Shown here piece by piece: positions 25,414 through 37,090 of a stretch of DNA of 64,000 nt. A program made the position numbers and the translations under genes. The stretch's first letter is position 1; each line of letters begins with the position of its first letter. Source of the DNA: Warburgia ugandensis (Eukaryota; Streptophyta; Magnoliopsida; Canellales; Canellaceae). Below the pieces are notes generated by a model that was not told where the DNA came from, ran no database searches, and saw nothing but the letters and a program-made list of their open reading frames with translations. The DNA lies in NCBI GenBank assembly GCA_035236585.1, contig CP141139.1, positions 54,629,217 to 54,693,216 on the forward strand, in the 5' to 3' direction.

Positions 25414-28400
25414 CAGGTTTTATGTTTTCACAGCCAGTCCAGCATGTCCAAGGGTCATGGACAATAGAGAAAATCAAGAATAAGTAGTATAAAAAGGAGT
25501 AGTAGACATGACTACTTCTATTTGAGGATTTCAATATTAATGCTCAAGGCAGTTCACCATAAATAAATGGGTGAAACACAGCTTGGTTTAACAAATAATT
25601 AGGCAAAGGATAGTGCAACCCTTATCCAAAATCTACTCTAAGATGACTTAAGAATTAAGGATTGTTGTGTGGTGCAAATATAACAAACTCATATATAAAT
25701 TAGATTATGATGAGAATGATGAATGAAGATGTTGGATAACTTGTTAGTAGATAGTTCTGACCTGTAATAGATTAATCTCACCAAAGATGAGAACATCGAA
25801 AAACCTAGATGGCTATCTTACCATCATAAAGAGTATCAGAATATGAGTACACTATCACAAGGATATGATATGAGTATGATAAGAGATATAAAAGATGGAC
25901 TTTGAGAGGATTTTGATGATAATCTAAGAAGGATGAGGATGCAAGATGATATTAGGGGATAACTATGACTAGGTCACAAAGGTATGGATCTTGAAGGACT
26001 TAGCTCAATTTTGGATACTATTTAGGAGAGTAAAGTGCTATTGAATAATAATTACCTAAGAATTATGGAGCAAATAAAAAGAGGTATACAAGTGACAGAT
26101 TATGTGAATAAGAGAAACATAACACGAATATGATAGGGAACTATATGTGACAGTGTTACCAAAAGATTTTGATGATAATATTGGGGATGATAGATCTATG
26201 ATAATAGATTGATCCTAACATGAACTTGTAAGAAAAGTATAGCATGACCAAAATGTCAATACCATTATTCAGACATTGTATGAATTTTATTGAGGCTATA
26301 GGCAATTGAGGATTTCAATGATCTTAAGACGGTTTAGAACTTCTGAGAAGCATTCAGTTTATGATGAAGTATCAATTATATGCAACAAAGCATATGGAGA
26401 CATTGATCTAGGTAGACCAAATGAGGATGTTGAAGAAAAGAGAGAAAGCATATGGGGTTTAAGATTTTGAGTAAAGTATCGAATTTCAAGAGATTATGCG
26501 ACAAGAAATTTTTGAAAAGGAATGGTGACCAACTAGAAATTAAAATTCTACAAATAGTTTGATATCAATTATTACAATTAGATTCTTATCGGATCCATTA
26601 GCTTATGGGGAACACCAATGGATATAATAAAAAGGAAAATTTGGTGATATCTCACATCGCCACTACATGAGTAAATAAAGTTATATTGAAAAAGGAATCA
26701 GGCCAGGACAGTGACTTGTCTATCTATCTATCTTCAGCAAGAAGGGTACCATCAAGGATCAAATGAAGGTCTTGCTATCATAAATTGGAAGACCAAATAT
26801 TTTAAGACCATTATTGAGTACTGTTGACTAAATAAAGGTATCCCACCCTAATTAATCAAGTATGTTAGTGTCTATGAGTTAGTAATCGAAGTTATATACT
26901 CAGAAGGATGTTATAAGTCTTTAGACTTGAGTTTTCTTGAAAGAAGTACTTATTAAACTAAGACATTTGAGGGTATGAGGTCAGTTGATTAGGCCATATC
27001 ATGGAGTTAATTAGGCCACATCATGGAGGAGCTACAAGTACAATAAATACAGTAACAACTGAGACAGAAGCAAAAATAAGAAGTGATCTAAACTAAAGTG
27101 AAGGATTTTTTTCAAACCTTAATGGCTACCATGACAAGGTAAAGAAATTACCTTGAGTCTGAAAAATACTGCTGACTTGGATTGAAAAAGAAGGCAAATA
27201 AGTATTGATCATGTTAGAGGCCCTTAAGCTTATGACATAGATATATCTGGGAAGAGATCAATAGGTAATCGAATAAAGTCTTTCTATGTCTAAGAAAATG
27301 TTTAAGCTTACCTGAGTATTGTTAAACTTGTTAAGTTGACAACTTCAGTACAATTTGATATAATCGCTATTGAAGGACAATTATTGCTATTATAAGCTAA
27401 GTATGAGAAGGCACTTGAAAGATAAAATAAGGAGGCACTTGAAAAATAAAAATTGAGGAATTGAGAAAATCACTACTTATGAGGATACCTCCTGACAATA
27501 CAGACTGCATGGTTGACGATAAAGCCTTGGTAAAAGATTGAACAATATATTGACATAGGGGATGGAAGGAGAAAAGGTGAGATGGCTAGCACACTATAAG
27601 GTGAGATTTAATGTTACATTGCCTTTAGACAAGTAGTTGTTATGAACATATACCAAGTACGAAAAATCAATTGAAGGAATTTCCTAAGGACTAACCCTAC
27701 TAGAATGAGTATAAAACTTTTGACTGAAAGGTTACAAAGAAAACCATCTAGAAAAGAAAGGACAAAGAGGATGATGACAAAGGATTCAACCATGACCTAG
27801 TAAGGGTACTCGGTTATGAATAAGAGACTTTTTGCTTTGCATAAATAGGAACATTATTGAAAATCCTAATGACAAATTGATGTGAATAGTGAGATAGGCC
27901 TCTGGACGAGAACATTTAACCCATGATGATGAATCGACCATTAACATTTTCCATGAGCTCGGATAAAATCTTCACAGAGAAAAGCGTTTAATGAATTCAA
28001 TGAGTATGAAACTGGATATAGAGTTAAGACATTTTACTTTCAGTATATAATAAGGTCCTCAATGGAAGATGCTACAATTGGCTTTCATGATTTTATTTTG
28101 AATGTAACTTTGGTTGAGGAATCAAGTCATTCAAAGTTAATTAAAGGTTTGGCTGTAGAGCACATGATACCATGTCAGTTATTAAAGTATCTTGAGGACA
28201 AATATAAAAAACAAGAAGCAAAGTTAGACACAATAGAAAGAACTTTTTGGGCTTGTGGATGATGAAAGAGATCACTAGATGAAAGGGATTATCCTATGAT
28301 ATTCGAAATAAAATAGGAGAAATAAGATAATATGATCTTGAAAGAAGTATATACATGAATGAAGAAGCATGATCCTATGAGGAGACTATCTTATACATGA

Positions 28401-28658
28401 TGAGAAAAGTACAGGCATCTAAGGATTTTGAGATGGATGAATTACCGCTAGAAACCCGTATTGTTAAACTGGCACATATGGGAGTATGCATAAGAGTACG
28501 CAAAGAAAGTGGCCCTTACAGGTAAGGCCTTGTAGGAAGAACAATAGAAATGATAAATTGAGGATGAGCCTAGATTTGATTCCTAAGGAGGAGAATGCAT
28601 TCACCAAGAAGTTATCTAAGAGACAAATACCAGGAAGGTGATAACTTATGGAATTCCT
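25414..28658 (+). mobile_element. Internal region of Y1, no recognisable gag-pol
   Basis: About 3.2 kb between primer site and polypurine tract. Scanning translations, I found no zinc knuckle, DSG/DTG protease box, RT motifs (LPP, SKIDL, xDD), integrase or chromodomain. It is AT-rich and stop-rich. The longest plausible opening, 28,062-28,262 (66 codons), matches nothing I know. The whole element has two LTRs, primer site, polypurine tract and target duplication, so it transposed with proteins supplied in trans. This is the pattern of a large retrotransposon derivative (LARD). Very heavy decay of a former coding region is the alternative. Confidence 0.65.
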
Positions 28659-28671
28659 AAGGGGGTAATAA
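28659..28671 (+). other. Polypurine tract of Y1
   Basis: AAGGGGGTAATAA immediately before the 3' LTR start TGTAATGACTC. It has the expected position and G-rich core. Confidence 0.8.
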
Positions 28672-29383
28672 TGTAATGACTCTAATTTTTTAATATTAAA
28701 ATCCCAAGTTAGCAATGAAAAGTTCACTTTTTGGAAATAAGGGTATTTTGGTCATTTCACTAGTCACCTTGAATGAACCTAGAAATTTGGTCCTGAAAAT
28801 GGTACCATTAGGTGTGTCTTAGAAAAAGGAATCCAACAAGACCAAAATCACCCAAAATGGAGTTAAAATGAGCAAGTTATGGCCCTTTGAAGTTCAGGGG
28901 CAAAAATGTAATTTTTACAAAAAAACGGATTTAGCTTGCAAAGCATAGGGTCCCGTTTTGATACAGGCACCCTTCATCTTCAACCTCCTAGAGGGTTCTA
29001 GAACGGGAGTGATTGGAGGAGAAATCACCGCCATTCTAAAGGTTTCTCCACCGCCATTCAAGGGCGGTGAGAGCCCCCTCCAGAACTCTCTTATAGCTCT
29101 ATAAATAGAGCTCTTGGGTGACTCTAATGGCAGCCCAAAAGCTTGAGGAAAACCCATTTGGAAGAAGCAACCAAGAGGAGAAATGAGGAGAAAAACCCAG
29201 CAACGAGTCAGGTATGCCCAAGATCCCTCAAAACTCATCTTCACAGTAGTCCTAGGCTCAGTTTCTCTAAGTTTTTGCATGAAAAATCATACAAAATAGA
29301 GCCCTGGAGAGTCACCAAGGACGCAGGGACGTTCCCTGGGCTGCACTGGTTCAACGAACCAGGGTGTCCTGAGGATGCCCCGG

Positions 29384-32065
29384 TGTCACGACCAGGATTT
29401 TTATATGATGCAATTTTGATAAAAAGGCGAGATCTCTTGTTTTATAAGTATGAGATGCATGAAAATCTTTTTCTTTTGAAAAACAATCTTTCATAAAAAC
29501 CCCGAGTGTGAAAACACATTCTCCAATAATTTAGCCATGGCAAAGTTTTAAATCAATATTGTTCCCAAGAAAGTGTTAGTCATAGCCTCAGCTATTAGAG
29601 AATAACTTCAATCAAGTAACATTGAAAGATAAGATAGGGGTTTACTTACTTATATTTAGCCTGTGTCTCTTAGTACAAACATCCCTTGCCCTTAAATATT
29701 TACTTTGTATCTAAAAAATGTTGAGGATTGAGTGAGTATATAATATACTCAGTAGGAGCCTATCACTACTAGTTTTATAAATGCATGAGATGTTTCAAAA
29801 TCATATGCTCATTCAAAACATGCGTATGTTTGAATACTCGAGTTCAATATCAGTATAAGAATCCATAATCAACTGAAATTCAAAATATGCATATGTTTGA
29901 ATACTCGAGTTCAATATCAGTATAAGAATCCATAATCAACTGAAATTCTCATAACTTAAAAGATCACATAATCCATAACTGAAAGTATCATATATATGAT
30001 GACATCATGATATGCAATAGATGCTTCATGGAGTCCAACTCATGGACCTCTAGTATGGTATGGTCGACCAACCTCATGTCATGCTATATGAAATGCACAT
30101 AACTCATCAAACCATAGGGTCCACTATGCCCATGACCTCCTCGCCGTGTGGTCCCCGGGTACCTGAGGACACTTGGTCATAGCCTCCACAGGGCCTATGA
30201 CACGTCGACCTAGTGCCGTGACACCAGTGGTAGCCCCCTATACCACATGCAGTCGACGTAGGGACTTGCCTCTTTTTGGGCATGGTACCCATCCACCTAT
30301 TAGTGGTAGAGGCCGGGTGGCCAACCCAGACCCCTCGGCATAGCACCCATGGGCTTACTTGCCCAAATCACATAAGATAAGTCAAAACCTTTTGTTAAAA
30401 CTTGTCCTCTTTTGGGTCCCTCACAACTGCCTGGCCCTCGGCACTCCAGTGTCTTTTGGCAACCCTCAAGGACATGCAATCTTTGCAAGTACTTAAATCA
30501 TGCAATGCATGCACTTGTTTGCAACACATATATGTGCATAATGTATATGTAGTCATTTCAAAACATGTCTATGTATAAAGCATTTAATATGCATACAGAA
30601 TTAATTCATGCAAATCATATACAAATCGAGTCATATATCTAAAACATATGTTCTCAAATAACAATAGTTCTTTTAAAAGAATCTAATAGTGATAGAGCAC
30701 CTACCTGACTAGGTCGCGTTATCCCCTTTGTCCTCGTACGCTCCTGAACATGGTTTGGGGACTCAAGGCTAGTTTAACCTATCTTTGATGGGTTTAGAGC
30801 AGTTGGGTCTTATTGCTTAGGCATTAGGGGTCCATCCCTATGCCTATGGGTGTCCTAAGGTCCTACTTGGGCCTTGGTATCCTCAGTTTTCCAAAGTTCT
30901 AGTGGTCATGCGCCACCATCCTATTCCAAGGGTCATGCCCTACTTTGATTGGGCCTTGATCAGGGATTTTATGGTTTGGATGTTTCTGCATCATCGATAC
31001 GGACACAATGCCTTTTGCGGCGCCTCAATCGGAGCTCTAGATCTCAAGTTATAAGCATTTTAGTATTGTATGTACATAGAGTATTTAAAAACAAAAAGTC
31101 GGAATGCTAGGGCGCTGCGCGTCATGCACCCTGCTTCCTTAAGTAACAAAAATTCGACATGCACTAGCACGCTGCGCGTCTGTAGCGCGTGCCTCAGTGG
31201 GTGCGTCTGCAGACGCGAGCAACAACTCCGCCCGTCTGTCCCTTTAGCGGGCGCGTCCCCGGATGCGCCCGTTTGGTTTTCCAAACGGACGTCGACCTGC
31301 GTCGACGTGGGACGTTCCTATTGGATTGTCCCACCTATTAAAGACCTGGGTCGTCCATAGGTCACCCTGGTTCGACCCTGTTGAACCAGTGCAGCCCTGG
31401 GGACGTCCCAGGGTCCTTGGTGGCTCTCCCAGGCTCCGTTTTGCATGGTTTTTCATGCAAAAACTTAGGGGAATTAAGCCTAGGACTATGGGTGAGATGG
31501 GTTTAGGGAGTTTTTGAGCATGCCTGCTTCGTGGGTGGTTTTTTGTCCACGTTTTCCCCTCTTGGTCACTACTCCGTGATGGGTTTTCTCCAAGGTTTTG
31601 GGCTTCCATTAGAGGCACCCAAGAGCTCTATTTATAGAGCTTTTAAAGAGGGTTCTGGAGGGGTTCTAACCGCCTTTGAATGGCGGTGGAGAAACCTTCA
31701 GAATGGCGGTGGTTTCTTCTTGAAACACTGCCGTTCCAGAAACCTCTAGGAGTTTGAAGACAACAGGGTGCCCGTATCAAAACGGGCACCTATGTTTTTC
31801 AGGTTAAGTCGTTTTTTGTGAAATTTACAGTTTTACCCCTGAACTTCAAAGGGCCATATCTTGCTCATTTTAACTCCGTTTTGGGTGATTTTAGTCTCGT
31901 TGGATTCCTTTTTCTGAGACGCATCTAATAGAACCACTTTTAGTACCAAAGTCCTGGGTTTAGTCAAGGTGACTAGTGAAATGACCAAAATGCCCTTTTT
32001 CTTTAAAACTGAACTTTTCATTGCTAAACTTGGAATTTCAATAGTACAAAATTGGAGTCATTACA
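29384..32065 (-). mobile_element. Solo LTR of the Y family, inverted, inside the Y1 3' LTR
   Basis: Minus-strand start TGTAATGACTCC (32,065) and end GGTCGTGACA (29,384), 2,682 bp, close to the 2.7-kb Y1 LTR length. It is flanked by perfect CCCGG duplications (29,379-29,383 and 32,066-32,070). No internal sequence is present, so LTR-LTR recombination removed the body after insertion. It keeps the TATA box (31,629-31,636, minus) and the GC-rich patch (31,100-31,420). It is visibly diverged from the Y1 LTRs, so it descends from a different Y copy. ORFs at 30,107-31,749 are LTR sequence. Confidence 0.95.
29815..29948. repeat. 67-bp tandem duplication in the solo LTR
   Basis: 57 identical bases occur at 29,825-29,881 and 29,892-29,948 (starting 'tatgtttgaatactcgagtt'), offset 67, with near-identical bases before them. 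The other Y LTRs have one copy. The perfect identity points to a recent event. Confidence 0.93.
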
Positions 32066-33037
32066 CCCGGTCCCCTAATGAAAAAAATGTTCCAAACAGA
32101 ACGTGACGCGTTGACCTCGTCTGAGAGAACCAAATGGGCGCGTCCATGGACGCACCCGCAAAAGGAATAGACGAGCGGGAAAATCAGATGCGTCCACTGA
32201 GGCACATGTCACTGACGTGCAGCCCGCTAGTGTTCTAGGATTTTTCATTTCTTAAGGCCACTGGAGTGCATCCCGCTAACGCTCAGCGCGCTAGTGTTCC
32301 GCCTTTTCACTCCTAAGGTCCTTATGTACACCTGATACTAAAAAGCTTATAACTTGAGATCTAGAGCTCCGATTGAGGCGCTGCAAAAAGCGTTATGTTT
32401 GTGTCGATGACACGGACACACCCAAACTATAAAATCCCTGATCAAGGCCCAATCAAAGGTGAGCATGACCCTTAGAATAGGATGGTGGCGCGTGGTCGCT
32501 AGACCTTTGGAAAACTGAGGATACCAAGGCCCAATTAGGACCTTGCCTAAGTAATAAGACCAACCACTCTAAAACCCATAAAAGATAGGCCAAACTAATC
32601 TTGATTCCCCAAGCCATGTTCAGGAGCGTACGAGGACAAAGGGGTTAGCGCGACCTAGCCAGGTAGGTACTCTATTATTATTAGATTCTTTTAAAAGAAC
32701 TATGATTGTTTTGATAATACATGTTTTAAAGTATATGACTTAATTTAGCATACATGTGATAAATGTTTTATGCATAGACATGTTTTGTAAATAATTGCAT
32801 ATACGTTAAGCATAGATATGTTTTGCAAACAATTGCATACATTGCATGATTTGTGAGCATTGAGTTCTTGCAAAATTGCATGTCCTTGAGGGTTACCAAA
32901 AGATGCTGGGTAGGTAGTTGTGAGGGCCAGGCAGTTGTGAGGGACCCAAAGAGGATAGGTTTTGAAAAATACATTGTGCATGTATTTCCAAGACATGTGC
33001 TACTTTCATAGATTGCGTGATAAGTGTAGCCTTGACC

Positions 33038-33079
33038 GATGAGGGCGGGCTGATGAGGGCGGGCCGATGAGGGCGGGCC
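33038..33079. repeat. 14-bp unit in three copies (Y1 3' LTR)
   Basis: GATGAGGGCGGGC plus one base, three times in a row. The 5' LTR has a single 'gatgagggcaggct' at the equivalent point (near 24,438), so the expansion happened after insertion. Confidence 0.9.
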
Positions 33080-33962
33080 AGAGAGAGCTAACAAGGCTTC
33101 TAGGCTGGCAGGCTTCTAGGTAGGGTTATGACTTTGAATGCAATACTAGCATGTGCAGATTTTATTTATTGCATGCACGTTTTGCAACTGATTGCATAAA
33201 TTGCATGATTTACGACGAATACGTGTCATAGGCCCCATTGAGGCTATGACCGAGTGTCCTTAGGTACTGGGGGACCACACGACGAGGAGGTCGTGGGCAT
33301 AGTTGGACCTTATAGTTTCGTGGACTTATTTGCATTGCATATGGCATGATATGAGGTTGGTCAACCATACCATTCCAGATATCCATGAGTTGGATTCAGT
33401 TGAGCATATGATGCATATCATTATGTTTATGATATATGATACTTTCGACTTGGATTATGATATTTCTTTAAGTCATTAGTATTCCGGTTTGACCGTGGTT
33501 TTTAATATCAATATTGAACATGATTATTCGAACATGCATATGTTCTTATGAGCACATGATTTTAAACGTAGCATGCATTGCAAACCTAGTAGTGATAGAC
33601 TCCTATTAAGTATAGTATATACTCACCCTATCCTTAACATTTTTCAGGATAATTCCATCCACGAGTAGAGGATACCTATGTTAGTGCTACGGGCAAGTGA
33701 ATAAAAAAGGAAACAATTATACATGTAAGTAAATTCTCAACCCTTTGGACATGTATTTGTATTTAATTACAGTTGGGCTGTGTGCTGTGACTGGATAGAT
33801 ATGGGGAAAAACACTTATGATTTCTAAAGCTTTTCAAAAACTACCTTGGTTGTTGTGAAAGCAAATGACACTTGTGGTTTTCAAAATGAGTTTAAAACTA
33901 AAAGGTTTTCCACTGCATTGCATGGTTTTTATAAAATGTATGAGAAAACTCGGGTCATCACA

Positions 33963-33967
33963 TCCAC
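33963..33967. repeat. Target-site duplication TCCAC, right of Y1
   Basis: Perfect partner of 22,696-22,700, directly after the CA end of the Y1 3' LTR. Confidence 0.9.
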
Positions 33968-34659
33968 TATATTAGGTAATATGTTCAACATACACCTTCA
34001 AAAAGTAGCTGGAGTATTACAAAGTCCAAAAGGCATATGACAATTAATGAAAGTCCCAAAAGGACTAGTGAAGGTAGTCTTCTCCTGGTTCTTAGGTGCT
34101 ATGAGGATTTGCTTATTGAAAGCAAATAACTATGATTGGCTGACCTTTCTAGCATTTGGTCAAAAAAGGGAAGAAGAAAGTAGTCTTTTCTAGTGACTAA
34201 GTAATTTATACAAACTATCCACCTAGTGGTCATGCAAGTGGGGACTAACTCATTATCCTCATTTTGGATTACCATGACTCTGGACTTCTTGGGAAAAACC
34301 TGATCTAGGCTAACCCAACTGCTATTTAATACATGGTAGATGACACCAATATATAAGAGTTTAAGTACGTCTCTCACTACCTCTTTCATATTAGGGTTTA
34401 GTCTCCTCTATGTTTTCCTAAATGGTTTATCATTCTCCTCTAGATGGATTCTATGCATATAGAATAGGGCTAATCTATTTAATATCTACTATGGTCCACC
34501 CTAAAGCTATCTTATGTTCTCTAAGGACATTAAGAAGCTTTCCTTCCTATTCTTTATTTAGATTTAAATCTATGGTTGTAGGTAAGGATTCATTAAGTAC
34601 TAAGTAGGAATATTTTAAATTTTTAGGTAAGGGTTTTAGTACCAAGGTGGGTGGTTTTT
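33968..34659 (-). pseudogene. A1 pol: RT N-terminal part (Athila)
   Basis: Minus-strand translation shows the Athila RT start 'MKEVVRDVLKLLYIGVIYHV', then WVSLDQVFPKK, NELVPT, a WRVCIDY-like 'WIVCINY', 'TRKDYFLLPFFDQMLERSAN' (34,100-34,390), then in another frame QILIAPKNQEKTTF, PFGT, CHMPFGLCNTPATF and CMLNILPNIV (33,970-34,090). The segment with the first catalytic Asp (family: FLDGYSGYNQ) is deleted with a frame change near 34,115. RT stops where Y1 is inserted and resumes at 22,700. Inactive. 34,400-34,659 is the decayed protease-RT linker. Confidence 0.88.
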
Positions 34660-36011
34660 CTATTGAAGACATAGGGAATCAGATGGAGAAAGGGGTTCCA
34701 CTTGAGGGCCCCATTTAGAGGTATCCATGATAAGTGCAACATCTAAGAGATTAGTCACCTCTTCAATGGATTTATCTATATCAAAGTCATAATTAAAATG
34801 TCCTAGACATGTCTTAAGTGGATCTAGTATGGATGATGGTGAATTAGCATCTTGAATTAGACCTTCAATTAAATTGACTACACAGGAATCATCTAGGTCA
34901 AGATGCTGATGATTAACACTAAAAACATTGATCTTGACTTTCATATTACTAAAGGATAATTTCTTCACACCATTTCTATAGTTGATGATGGTATTGGATG
35001 TGGTCAAGAATGGACATCCAATGATTACTCGAATTTGACTATTGGGTTATAATGCAGGTTGGGCATCTAGGATAATGAAATCTATAGGAAATTAAAACTA
35101 GTCCAACTATAGTAGAACATACTCAACTATACTAAGTGGAATTTTCATGGATTTATCTATAAATTGCTAAGTGGTATTGGCTGGCTTAAGGTCATCAAGC
35201 TAAGTTGCTCATAGATAGAATATGGCAACAAGTTAATACTAGCCCTTAAATCTAGCAGTGCCCTATCAGTGACATGATTTCTAGTAATACAAGAAATGGT
35301 AGGACAACTTAGACCTCTAAACTTAGGAGGGATCTAGTGCTAAATCAAAGAGCTCTCTTGCTCAGTACATTTTTTAATAAAGATTCAATATATTGAGTAA
35401 TGAGATATTGATTTGCACATTTTTTAGTACATCCATTATCTCATTGATATTGGTTTATTTCTTGGCTTATTTATAAGCCAAGGGAATGGGGCTTTGAACA
35501 CATAGGGTGCCTCCACTATAGGGTTGATGGAGCTGAAAATGTCTGTCTTTTCTCTTTCTCCTATATTTTAGTTGGTTCATTCTCCTATAAGTTTTTCTTA
35601 GTCTAATCTACTTTATTATGAACCTAACAACCACTCCAAGGGTAGTTATTGACTTTGCTTACTTGTGAGGTCTTTGTGTATGTGAACTGGACCCCATTTT
35701 CAACCAATCCGTAGTGTTTGTTATTGGTTAACAGGGAAATTTGCCCTTCTCCCTTCCACTTAAGTTGGTAGACTACTGACCCATTTGATATTCCAGCATT
35801 GCAATGGATTTTGAGTTGGCTTGTAGAGTTTTTCTAGTGTCATTCTAGAACTATAATAATTCTACATGAATAGATTTAAGGTTTCCTCCATGGATGGGTT
35901 CCTTGTTTGTTGCAGAAACTATTGAGGAATTTGTTGCTGTGGAATTGGAACATGAGGAAAGGTTTGACGATGGGGAATCCCAGGTAGTCCCCCTTGGCTG
36001 TTATTCTTATA
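34660..36011 (-). pseudogene. A1 protease region (Athila)
   Basis: The retropepsin active site reads ALLDLRASINLLPYSIYEQL on the minus strand, with the Asp codon at 35,250-35,252. The family motif is DLGAS, so the Asp is kept but the Gly is Arg. The C-terminal protease part follows: GCPFLTTSNTIINYRNG and 'KLSFSNMKVKINVF' (about 34,900-35,040), then an acidic linker with 'LDPLKTCLGHF' and MDTSKWGP at 34,690-34,830. The last matches an equivalent in A2 (57,116-57,355). 35,330-36,011 is the decayed stretch between gag zinc knuckle and protease. Not functional. Confidence 0.85.
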
Positions 36012-37090
36012 CTATGAAAAATTTGGATACTTAGCCCATCCTAGATTGTAGGTCTCAGAATAAGGATTATTGTTGCTAGGGTTACGATATACATTTAGAG
36101 CATGCACTTGTTTTGAAAGATATTCAAGGTAAACTTCATTAGATGGACAAGTTGAGATTAAATGTGCTAGGCTAGAACAAATAGCACAAAACTCGTGTAG
36201 GTTTAGTGGATGTATTAGCAACTATTATAGCATTTAGTTTGTTAGTCATTGTTTGGAATATATTTTCCACCTTGTCCATTCTTCCATCCAAGGAGTTGAG
36301 CTTATATGACACATCTGAGGTCACTCCTATTTGATACAATGCTCTTTTCTTTTAAGGCTATATATTTATGTCTCTTTTATTAGAATAGTCCCATTGCTAG
36401 GAATTGTACCTAAATTTTAAAAAAATAGCAAACCTCTATTTCATTTTTCAACATGAGGGCCCCACCATTAGCTGCATTTACCATTTGTCTATTTTGAGGT
36501 GTTAATGCCTAATAAAAATTTTGAATTTTTTGCCATTTTTCAAATCCATAGTGGGGACACTTTTACAGCAATTTTTTCCACCTTTCCCAACATTCATAAT
36601 ATTGTTCATCATACTTTGCTAGAAATTGATAATCTCACTACAAAGGGCATGAACAACTGGTCCTATGTGGCAATAGAACTAACTTCTACAGAATTCAACC
36701 AAGATTTAGGCTTATCTTTCAATAAGAAGGGAAATAACCTAAGCCTAATAGAATCATCTAGAACATTTTGGAATTTGAAGGTAGAACAAATATAAAGGAA
36801 TTCCTTGATATGCAGGTACGGGTCCTCTCTTAAGCATAGAATGTTGGGAGTAACTGAATGACTCCAGGTTAAAGTTCAAAGTGGTCTGCATTGGTGGGTG
36901 GTAAAGTGATGCGTGATGGAGTATTTAGTTGGAGTGGCACATAGAAATCTCTAATGGCCTTATGCTTAACTATTGTTAGTGGATTTTCCATGGGATTAGG
37001 AATTTGATTTCTTACCCTTTGCCTATGGGTACGTACAATCTCAGGATCTAATGGTACTAACTCAATGTTTTGAGATTGACAACCTTGCAT
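36012..37090 (-). pseudogene. A1 gag with zinc knuckle (Athila)
   Basis: The N-terminal part (36,869-37,090) reads 'RTHRQRVRNQ', AIRDFYVPLQ and 'ITLPPTNADHFEL', matching the conserved Athila Gag start (arginine-rich, L/I-RDYAxP, FEL). The C-terminal part (36,012-36,221) has CAICSSLAHLISTC, a CX2CX4HX4C zinc knuckle (36,147-36,188), and NNNPYSETYNLGWAKYPNFS, the near-invariant Athila NDPYSxTYNxGWxxHPNFSW signature. The middle is broken by stops and frameshifts. Gag would package the element RNA; this copy cannot. Confidence 0.87.

Larger units (their letters stand above)
28672..33962 (+). mobile_element. 3' LTR of Y1, split by an inverted solo LTR
   Basis: LTR sequence runs 28,672-29,383 and 32,071-33,962 (about 2.6 kb in total), starting TGTAATGACTC and ending GGGTCATCACA. 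It is followed by target duplication TCCAC. The gap is an inverted solo LTR plus a duplicated CCCGG. TATA box at 29,100-29,107. ORFs in this stretch (28,915-29,496; 32,745-33,094; 33,846-34,040) are not genes; the last one runs out through the LTR end. Confidence 0.93.

Noticed and set aside
31060..31749. Several overlapping ORFs up to 124 codons
   Set aside because: Same GC-rich Y LTR patch in the inverted solo LTR; no known domain.
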